Shown here: positions 57,593 through 64,000 of the stretch, in pieces
How positions within the stretch are numbered: the stretch's first letter is position 1
How the letters are laid out: every line of letters begins with the position of its first letter
Assembly (NCBI RefSeq): GCF_014217565.1
Contig: NZ_CP043661.1
Coordinates: 7,378,001-7,442,000, forward strand
Direction: 5' to 3'
DNA length: 64,000 bases
Source of the DNA: Kribbella qitaiheensis
GTDB taxonomy: Bacteria > Actinomycetota > Actinomycetes > Propionibacteriales > Kribbellaceae
Translations under genes and position numbers: made by a program
The notes under the pieces: generated by a model
Database searches by the model: none
What the model saw: the letters and a program-made list of their open reading frames with translations, nothing else
What the model was told of the DNA's origin: nothing

Positions 57593-58584
57593 TGGATATC
57601 GACATGGCCGTCCTGCGGTCGCTCGAACGCGAAAAGGACATCGCGTTCGAGATCGTCGTGGAGGCGATCGAGCAGGCGCTGCTGGTCGCCTACCACCGGA
57701 CCGAGGGCGCGCAGCACCAGGCCCGGGTCGAGCTGGACCGCAAGAGCGGGCACGTCACGGTGTACGCCAAGGAGCTCGCCGAGGACGGCACGGTGGCGCG
57801 CGAGTTCGAGGACACGCCCGCCGACTTCGGCCGGATCGCGGCGACCACCGCCAAGCAGGTCATCCTGCAGCGGCTGCGCGACGCCGAGGACGACGTCCGG
57901 TACGGCGAGTTCGCCGGCAAGGAGGGCGACATCCTGTCCGGGATCGTCCAGCAGGGCCGCGACCCGCGCTCGGTGATGGTCGACCTCGGCAAGATCGAGG
58001 CCGTACTGCCGGCACCGGAGCAGGTGCCGGGGGAGAAGTACGAGCACGGTTCCCGGCTGCGCGTCTACGTGGTCGGGGTCCGGAAGGGCTTCAAGGGCCC
58101 CCAGATCACCGTCTCCCGGACGCACCCGAACCTGGTCAAGAAGCTGTTCGCGCTCGAAGTACCGGAGATCGCCGACGGCACCGTCGAGATCACCGCGATC
58201 GCGCGCGAGGCGGGGCACCGGACCAAGATCGCGGTCCGGACGCTGAACCCGTCGGTGAACGGCAAGGGCGCCTGCATCGGCCCGATGGGCCAGCGGGTCC
58301 GCAACATCATGCACGAGCTGCATGGCGAGAAGATCGACATCATCGACCACAGCGACGACCCGGCGACCTTCGTCGGGAACGCGCTGTCGCCCGCGCAGGT
58401 CACCTCTGTCGAGGTCGTGGACGCCGCGGCGCGCGCCGCGCGGGTGGTGGTGCCCGACTACCAGCTCTCGCTGGCGATCGGCAAGGAAGGGCAGAATGCC
58501 CGCCTCGCGGCCCGGCTGACGGGCTGGCGGATCGACATCCGGCCGGATACGGATGTGACTCGTGAGGACGAGAAGGTAGACTGA
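57592..58584 (+). CDS. nusA: Transcription termination/antitermination factor NusA
   Basis: 330 residues. N-terminal RNA-polymerase-binding domain, S1 domain (around 130-200) and two KH domains with [11 protein letters not shown] and [20 protein letters not shown]. It lacks the C-terminal acidic repeats of E. coli NusA, normal for actinobacteria. It works with the other genes of this operon in transcription and translation coupling. Confidence 0.97.
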   Translation: MDIDMAVLRSLEREKDIAFEIVVEAIEQALLVAYHRTEGAQHQARVELDRKSGHVTVYAKELAEDGTVAREFEDTPADFGRIAATTAKQVILQRLRDAEDDVRYGEFAGKEGDILSGIVQQGRDPRSVMVDLGKIEAVLPAPEQVPGEKYEHGSRLRVYVVGVRKGFKGPQITVSRTHPNLVKKLFALEVPEIADGTVEITAIAREAGHRTKIAVRTLNPSVNGKGACIGPMGQRVRNIMHELHGEKIDIIDHSDDPATFVGNALSPAQVTSVEVVDAAARAARVVVPDYQLSLAIGKEGQNARLAARLTGWRIDIRPDTDVTREDEKVD

Positions 58585-58628
58585 TCTCTCGGTCGGTCGA
58601 CTGAGTCGTCACCACACCCTGAGGAACA

Positions 58629-58922
58629 GTGATCCAAACCGCGGACGCGCGCCCTGAGAAGGTTCGGGAGCGCACCTGCATCGGGTGCCGGAAACGAGCC
58701 AGTCCGACCGATTTGCTGCGGCTGACGGAGTCCGGAGGACATGTCCTCCCGGATCCCGGTCGGCGGGCACCCGGCCGTGGGGCGCACCTGCACCCGGCGA
58801 CCGGATGTCTCGACCTCGCGGAGCGGCGAAAAGCGTTCCCGCGGGCCTTCAAGGTCCCGGGCCCGCTGGACACCTCACTCGTGCGGGAGCACGTCGAGCG
58901 GCAGGACAGCGTCACCAGTTAG
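58629..58922 (+). CDS. ylxR: YlxR family nucleic-acid-binding protein
   Basis: 97 residues. RTCIGCRKRASPTDLLRL and the RRKAFPRAFK region form the YlxR fold (DUF448). It lies between nusA and infB as usual. Its role in RNA or protein binding is not well defined. GTG start follows GAGGAACA. Confidence 0.9.
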   Translation: MIQTADARPEKVRERTCIGCRKRASPTDLLRLTESGGHVLPDPGRRAPGRGAHLHPATGCLDLAERRKAFPRAFKVPGPLDTSLVREHVERQDSVTS

Positions 58923-59026
58923 AAAGCTGTACCGGTTACAAGAAGTGCGGCCACCAGGGCCGCCCGCGGTGGTCCCACAGGGACCGTCGCGACGACATGA
59001 AGGCGGGTCATCGACTCATGACTACT

Positions 59027-59080
59027 CGATGAGTGTCCAAAAGTGATGGATACACAGCGATGAGTGCAATGCGATGAGCA
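59027..59080 (+). repeat. Short repeats in the infB leader
   Basis: CGATGAG occurs at 59027, 59058 and 59072, with a related GTGATGGAT at 59043; the GATG cores are spaced 17, 14 and 14 bp. They lie about 60-100 bp before the infB start. Several contain ATG or ATGAG, so short abortive reading frames or a structured leader are possible. Confidence 0.5.
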
Positions 59081-59132
59081 TGTACGTCAACTAACGGTCC
59101 GCGGCCCCCAGGCTCGGACCAGAGGGAGAGTA

Positions 59133-62100
59133 GTGGCAAAGGTCCGGGTCTACGAGCTCGCGAAAGAGCTCGGAGTTACCAGCAAGGTCGTTCTGACCAG
59201 GCTGAACGACATGGGAGAGTTCGTCCGATCGGCGTCCTCGACGATCGAGGCACCCGTCGTACGACGGTTGGCGGAGGAGTTCGAGAAGAACCCGCCGAAG
59301 AAGCGCGCGGCCAAGAATGCCGCCGCCAGTACATCAGCGGCGCCGCAGGCGACCGCTCCGGTCACCACGGCGGACAAGGCTTCCGAGCCTGCTCCGGCGA
59401 CGCCGGCCCCGGCAGTGGAGACCGAGCGCACCGCGCCGGCCGCCCAGGCCGTGCCGGCTCCGGTCACGACCGAGCCGACGATCACCGAGAAGGCCGCCCC
59501 GGCCCCGACGGCCCCGGCCGCGGGATCGTCCGCGCCGTCGCCGGCCCGTCCGGGTCCGCGTCCTGGCCCGAAGCCGGGTCCGCGCGTCGAGGCCACTCCG
59601 GCCCCGGCCGCGGAGGTTCCGGTGGTAGAGGCTCCGGCCAAGGTCGCGCAGCCTGCTTTCGAGGCGCCCGCGGCCAAGGTCGCCGAGACTCCGGTAGTGG
59701 AGACCCCAGCGGCTCCGGCAGCTTCGGCAGCCGAGACCGAGGCGGCCCCGCGTCCGGCGGCGGACTCCGCGCCGGCTCGCCCGGCACCGCGTCCGGGTAC
59801 CCCGGGCAACGCTCCGCGGCCGGGTGGCAACGCGCCCCGTCCGGGTGCGCCTCGTCCCGGTGGATCGCCCCGTCCGGGTGCTCCGGGTGGGCGCGACGGC
59901 GGCCAGGGTGGCCGTCCGGGCGCTCCGCGTCCGGGCAACAACCCCTTCAGTTCGACCCAGGGCATGCAGCGCGGTGGCGCGCGTCCGGGTCCGGGTGGCG
60001 CTCCGGCGGCCCCGGCTCCGGCTGGTAACAGCCCGGCCGGAATGCCGCCGCGGCCGCCACAGGCCCGTACCGGTGGTACCGACCGGCCGCGTCCGTCCGG
60101 CGGCGTGCCGGGCGCACCGCGTCCGAACCCGGCGATGATGCCGAAGTCTTCAGCCGGCACCTTCACCGGCCGTCCGTCCGGTCCGGGCGGCGGCGGTGGT
60201 GGCGCGGGTGCCGGTGGTGGCGGCCGTGGCCGTCCCGGCGGCGGTTCCGGTGGACCTGGCGCGGGTGCGCGTCCAGGCGGCGGTGGCGGTGGCGGCGGCG
60301 GCTTCCGTCCGGGTGGTGGCCCCAGCGGTCCCCCCGGTGGTGGCGGTGGCGGTCGTCCAGGCCCGGGCAACCGGGGCCGGGGCGGAACACAGGGTGCCTT
60401 CGGGCGTCCGGGTGGTCCGGCCCGTCGTGGTCGCAAGTCCAAGCGCGCCAAGCGCCAGGAATTCGACAACATGCAGGCTCCGGCCGTCGGCGGCGTGCGG
60501 GTCAAGCACGGTAACGGCGAGGTCGTGAAGCTGGCTCGTGGCGCTTCGCTGACGGACTTCGGCGAGAAGGTCGGTATCGATCCGGCCTCGCTGGTCCAGG
60601 TCCTGTTCCACCTCGGTGAGATGGTGACCGCGACCGAGTCCGTGAACGAGGAGACGCTGCAGGTGCTCGGCACCGAGCTGGAGTACGACGTCCAGCTGGT
60701 CTCGCCCGAGGACGAGGACCGCGAGCTGCTCGAGTCGTTCGACATCGACTTCGGTACCAACGACGGCGGCGACGCCGACCTGGCGGCCCGTCCGCCGGTC
60801 GTGACCGTGATGGGTCACGTCGACCACGGTAAGACGAAGCTGCTGGACGCGATCCGGCACGCGAACGTCGTGGCCAAGGAAGCCGGTGGCATCACCCAGC
60901 ACATCGGTGCCTACCAGGTCACCACCGAGGTCGACGGCACCGAGCGCGCCATCACCTTCGTCGACACCCCGGGTCACGAGGCGTTCACCGCCATGCGTGC
61001 TCGTGGTGCGCAGGCCACCGACATCGTCATCCTGGTGGTCGCGGCCGACGACGGCGTGATGCCGCAGACGATCGAGGCACTCAACCACGCCCGGGCGGCG
61101 AACGTCCCGATCGTGGTCGCGGTGAACAAGATCGACGTGCCGAACGCGGACCCGGTCAAGGTGCGCGGTCAGCTGACCGAGTACGGCCTGGTGCCCGAGG
61201 AGTACGGCGGCGACACCATGTTCATCGATGTCTCCGCGAAGGCGCGGATCAACATCGACGGACTGCTCGAGGGCGTCATCCTGACGGCCGACGCGTCGCT
61301 GGATCTGCGGGCCAACCCGGATCAGCCGGCGCAGGGTCTGTCGATCGAGGCGCACCTGGACAAGGGCCGTGGCCCCGTCGCGACCGTGCTGGTCCAGCGC
61401 GGCACGCTGCGGGTCGGCGACTCGATGGTCGCGGGTCCGGCGTACGGCCGGGTCCGGGCGATGCTCGACGAGCACGGCAACAACGTGAAGGAAGCACTGC
61501 CGTCGCGGCCGGTCCTGGTTCAGGGCCTGTCCGGCGTACCGGGCGCCGGCGACAACTTCCTCGTTGTCGACGACGACCGGATGGCCCGCCAGATCGCCGA
61601 GAAGCGTGAAGCGCGAGCCCGTGCCGCCTCGAACGCCAAGCGCCGCGCGCGCCGTACGCTCGAGGACTTCATGGCCTCCATGGAGAAGGGCGAGAGCCAG
61701 GAGCTCCTGCTCATCCTCAAGGGTGACGTGTCCGGTTCGGTGGAAGCACTCGAGGACGCCCTGGTGCGGATCGAGGTCGGCGACGAGGTCAACCTCCGCG
61801 TCATCGACCGCGGTGTCGGTGCGATCAACGAGAACGACGTCAACCTGGCCATCGCGTCGAACGCCGTCATCATCGGCTTCAACGTCCGGCCGGCCGGCAA
61901 GGCCGGCGACCTCGCCGACCGCGAGGGCGTGGATGTCCGGTACTACTCGGTCATCTACTCGGCGATCGACGACATCGAGGCTGCTCTCAAGGGCATGCTC
62001 AAGCCGATCTACGAGGAGTTCAAGCTCGGAACGGCTGAGATCCGCGAGGTCTTCCGCTCGTCCAAGGTCGGCAACATCGCCGGTTGCTGGGTCACCAGCG

Positions 62101-62312
62101 GAGTCATCAAGCGGAACGCCAAGGTGCGGGTCATCCGCGACGGAACAGTCGTGGTCGAGAACGGCGACCTGTCGTCACTCAAGCGGTTCAAGGACGACGC
62201 GTCCGAGGTCCGCGAGGGCTTCGAGTGTGGTCTGACCGTGGCCAACTTCAACGACATCAAGCTCGGCGATGTCGTCGAGGCGTTCGAACTGCGCGAGAAG
62301 CCGCGTAGCTAA
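59133..62312 (+). CDS. infB: Translation initiation factor IF-2
   Basis: About 1059 residues from GTG 59133, which opens [20 protein letters not shown] long low-complexity segment (about 65-440), Ala/Pro-rich then Gly-rich, separates the first IF2_N domain from the core, as in large actinobacterial IF-2. The G domain starts at [14 protein letters not shown] (561 onward), with VDTPGHEAF and VNKIDVP. It brings initiator tRNA to the ribosome. A 17-bp hairpin follows the gene. Confidence 0.97.
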   Translation: MAKVRVYELAKELGVTSKVVLTRLNDMGEFVRSASSTIEAPVVRRLAEEFEKNPPKKRAAKNAAASTSAAPQATAPVTTADKASEPAPATPAPAVETERTAPAAQAVPAPVTTEPTITEKAAPAPTAPAAGSSAPSPARPGPRPGPKPGPRVEATPAPAAEVPVVEAPAKVAQPAFEAPAAKVAETPVVETPAAPAASAAETEAAPRPAADSAPARPAPRPGTPGNAPRPGGNAPRPGAPRPGGSPRPGAPGGRDGGQGGRPGAPRPGNNPFSSTQGMQRGGARPGPGGAPAAPAPAGNSPAGMPPRPPQARTGGTDRPRPSGGVPGAPRPNPAMMPKSSAGTFTGRPSGPGGGGGGAGAGGGGRGRPGGGSGGPGAGARPGGGGGGGGGFRPGGGPSGPPGGGGGGRPGPGNRGRGGTQGAFGRPGGPARRGRKSKRAKRQEFDNMQAPAVGGVRVKHGNGEVVKLARGASLTDFGEKVGIDPASLVQVLFHLGEMVTATESVNEETLQVLGTELEYDVQLVSPEDEDRELLESFDIDFGTNDGGDADLAARPPVVTVMGHVDHGKTKLLDAIRHANVVAKEAGGITQHIGAYQVTTEVDGTERAITFVDTPGHEAFTAMRARGAQATDIVILVVAADDGVMPQTIEALNHARAANVPIVVAVNKIDVPNADPVKVRGQLTEYGLVPEEYGGDTMFIDVSAKARINIDGLLEGVILTADASLDLRANPDQPAQGLSIEAHLDKGRGPVATVLVQRGTLRVGDSMVAGPAYGRVRAMLDEHGNNVKEALPSRPVLVQGLSGVPGAGDNFLVVDDDRMARQIAEKREARARAASNAKRRARRTLEDFMASMEKGESQELLLILKGDVSGSVEALEDALVRIEVGDEVNLRVIDRGVGAINENDVNLAIASNAVIIGFNVRPAGKAGDLADREGVDVRYYSVIYSAIDDIEAALKGMLKPIYEEFKLGTAEIREVFRSSKVGNIAGCWVTSGVIKRNAKVRVIRDGTVVVENGDLSSLKRFKDDASEVREGFECGLTVANFNDIKLGDVVEAFELREKPRS

Positions 62313-62323
62313 CAGCGTCTAGT

Positions 62324-62363
62324 AACGTCCGGAGCGGCGGTCTCGACCGCCGCTCCGGACGTT
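62324..62363. terminator. Hairpin after infB
   Basis: Perfect 17-bp stem AACGTCCGGAGCGGCGG (62324-62340) and its complement (62347-62363), 6-nt loop, ending GTTGTTC. It probably reduces but need not abolish transcription into rbfA, which starts 31 bp later. Confidence 0.75.
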
Positions 62364-62393
62364 GTTCATGTCTGAATGAAGGAGTGAGCCCTG

Positions 62394-62831
62394 ATGGGTG
62401 AAGCAAGGGCTAAGCAGTTGGCCGACCGGATCCAGGTCCTGGTCGCGGAGTTACTGGAGCGCCGGGTGAAGGATCCGCGGCTCGGTTTCGTCACCGTGAC
62501 GGATGCCAAGCTGACCGGTGACCTCAGCGAGGCGAGTGTCTTCTACACGGTGTACGGCGGTGAGCAGGATCGCGTCTCGACGGCCGCGGCACTGGAGTCG
62601 GCCCGCGGCATGATCCGCAGCGAGGTCGGCAAGGCTCTCGGCCTGCGCCGGGCTCCGACGCTGGCCTTCTACCTCGACGCCATCCCGGAGACGGCCGGCC
62701 AGATCGAGGAACTGCTGGCCAAGGCACGGTCGGCCGACGCCGAGGTGGCCAAGGCCGCCGCGGGCGCCAAGCCGGCCGGCGACGCCGACCCGTACAAGCA
62801 CCGCGAGGACGATGACTCCGACGACGAGTAG
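62394..62831 (+). CDS. rbfA: Ribosome-binding factor A
   Basis: 145 residues. ELLERRVKDPRLGFVTVTDAK and the KH-like core end at LAFYLDAIPETAGQIEELL, followed by an acidic/Ala tail. It is needed for 16S rRNA 5'-end maturation and cold adaptation. ATG 62394 has GAAGGAG upstream. It overlaps truB by 20 bp. Confidence 0.94.
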   Translation: MGEARAKQLADRIQVLVAELLERRVKDPRLGFVTVTDAKLTGDLSEASVFYTVYGGEQDRVSTAAALESARGMIRSEVGKALGLRRAPTLAFYLDAIPETAGQIEELLAKARSADAEVAKAAAGAKPAGDADPYKHREDDDSDDE

Positions 62832-63735
62832 CGACCCGGTCGCCACTGGCGCGGTTGTTGCCGACGGCATCGTTGTCGTCGACAAGCCGGCCGGGCTGAC
62901 CTCGCACACGGTGGTGGCCAGGATCCGCAGGCTGGCCGGCACCCGCAAGGTCGGCCATGCCGGCACTCTCGACCCGATGGCCACCGGTGTCCTGGTGGTG
63001 GGGCTCAACCGCGCCACCAGGCTACTCGGCCATCTCCAGCTGGCCGACAAGTCGTACGACGCGACGATCCTGCTCGGCGCCTCCACCAGCACCGACGACG
63101 CCGAGGGTGAGACCGTCACGACGGCTTCGACGGAGGCGCTCGCCGGGGTGACCGCCGACGGGATCGAGGCTGCCGTCGCCGGGTTCCGCGGCGAGATCTC
63201 GCAGATCCCGTCCAAGGTCTCCGCGATCAAGGTCGACGGCAAACGCGCGTACGAGCGGGTCCGGGCCGGCGAAGAGGTCGAGCTCAAGGCCCGCTCGGTC
63301 ACGATCAGCCGGTACGACGTACTCGACGTACGACCTGGTCCGGAGGGGATCTCGGTCGACATCTCGGTCGACTGCTCCAGTGGCACTTACATCCGTGCGC
63401 TGGCCCGCGACCTGGGCGTGCGGCTCGGCGTCGGCGGTCACCTCACCATGCTCCGGCGGACCAGGGTGGGCAGCTTCGGCATCTCCACCGCCCACACGCT
63501 GGAGGAGCTGGCCGAGTCGTTCAGCTTCCTGCCGATCGCGGACGTCGCGGCCGACACTTTCCCGCGGTTCGACGCGGACGCCGAGCAGGCTGCCGCCATC
63601 CGCACCGGCCGACCGCTTGCGGGCCTGAAGCTCGCACCGGGCCAGACCGCAATGTTCGACCCGACGGGCACGTTCCTGGCCCTCTACGAGCCGCACGGCC
63701 CGCTCGCCAAACCAACCGCAGTCTTCGTCAGCTGA
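62812..63735 (+). CDS. truB: tRNA pseudouridine-55 synthase TruB
   Basis: 307 residues. VVDKPAGLTSHTVVARIRRL, then KVGHAGTLDPMATGVLVVG with the catalytic aspartate, and SGTYIRALARDLG. It makes the T-loop pseudouridine 55 of tRNAs. ATG 62812 overlaps the end of rbfA, as in many bacteria. The C-terminal PUA-like part is complete. Confidence 0.95.
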   Translation: MTPTTSSDPVATGAVVADGIVVVDKPAGLTSHTVVARIRRLAGTRKVGHAGTLDPMATGVLVVGLNRATRLLGHLQLADKSYDATILLGASTSTDDAEGETVTTASTEALAGVTADGIEAAVAGFRGEISQIPSKVSAIKVDGKRAYERVRAGEEVELKARSVTISRYDVLDVRPGPEGISVDISVDCSSGTYIRALARDLGVRLGVGGHLTMLRRTRVGSFGISTAHTLEELAESFSFLPIADVAADTFPRFDADAEQAAAIRTGRPLAGLKLAPGQTAMFDPTGTFLALYEPHGPLAKPTAVFVS

Positions 63736-63816
63736 CCAACCCGACTCGACGGTAGCCCCGGCTGCCTGGGAATGTGTGCGGTGACAGCTTTCGCCGAACG
63801 ACAGGAGTGCCGCCCG

Positions 63817-64000
63817 GTGTTCAACCGCATCGCCATCGTCAACCGGGGAGAAGCCGCGATGCGGCTGATCAACGCCGTCCGTGAGCTCAACGCCGAGACG
63901 GGGAGCCAGGTCGAGACGGTGGCGTTGTACACCGATGCCGAACGCACCGCCACGTTCGTGCGCGAGGCCGACCTGACCTACCCGCTCGGTCCGGCCTCCG
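63817..64000 (+). CDS. Biotin carboxylase domain protein, N-terminal part only (cut by window end)
   Basis: 61 residues from GTG 63817, with CAGGAG upstream: FNRIAIVNRGEAAMRLINAV and a VALYTDAERTATFVREADL segment, the biotin-carboxylase N-domain. It is likely the start of a multidomain acetyl-CoA or propionyl-CoA carboxylase. The rest lies outside the window. Confidence 0.8.
   Translation, partial: MFNRIAIVNRGEAAMRLINAVRELNAETGSQVETVALYTDAERTATFVREADLTYPLGPAS

Overview
The window is about 64 kb of high-GC DNA with dense coding, many GTG/TTG starts, 4-bp stop/start overlaps (ATGA, GTGA, TTGA) and several leaderless-looking promoters. Gene content is actinobacterial: a dcw cluster with sepF, yggT and divIVA after ftsZ, an ileS T-box of the translational type, and a nusA/infB operon. 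A Kribbella-like member of the Propionibacteriales is my best guess; that is inference from protein style, not a database result.

Layout. 1-16.6 kb is the dcw cluster: MraZ boxes, mraZ, rsmH, ftsL, ftsI, murE, murF, mraY, murD, ftsW, murG, murC, ftsQ, ftsZ. 16.6-21.6 kb holds an ArsR-type regulator divergent from an S41 peptidase, then pgeF, yggS, sepF, yggT and divIVA. 21.6-33.7 kb holds ileS (minus strand, T-box leader), a DksA/TraR-like protein, lspA, a RluD-type pseudouridine synthase, dnaE and two membrane proteins. 33.7-47.2 kb is mixed: a LysR remnant, recQ, a VOC remnant, an AraC-type regulator, ilvD, a MazEF-type toxin-antitoxin pair, a LON-domain protein, hisDCBH, a decayed PhoX-type gene, a WYL regulator divergent from ridA, and a DUF488 gene. 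56-64 kb holds two ferritin-like/Tat proteins, rimP-nusA-ylxR-infB-rbfA-truB and the start of a biotin carboxylase.

The most interesting part is 47.3-55.6 kb, one tight minus-strand operon: cupin, a methionyl-tRNA-synthetase-like enzyme, a D-amino-acid-oxidase-like flavoprotein, a lysine N6-hydroxylase-like flavoprotein, a small unknown protein, an ATP-grasp ligase, an MFS exporter and a second ATP-grasp ligase. The first four match the set known to build hydrazinoacetic acid from lysine and glycine through an N-N bond (s56-p1, triacsin and related pathways). No NRPS or PKS is present; two ATP-grasp ligases would do the coupling. I predict a small hydrazine- or hydrazide-containing peptide-like product. 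Two layout differences stand out: cupin and MetRS-like modules are separate genes, and oxidase and hydroxylase share one uninterrupted frame.

Data caveat. Six genes, including murD, ftsW, ftsQ and ileS which should be essential, carry a +1 frameshift at a GGGCC string, and each is restored by removing one G (GGCC). This points to a systematic sequence error at GGCC sites rather than six real mutations. A seventh frameshift (DUF488) has a different context. The oxidase-hydroxylase fusion has the same GGGCC string just before the join, so it needs the same check.
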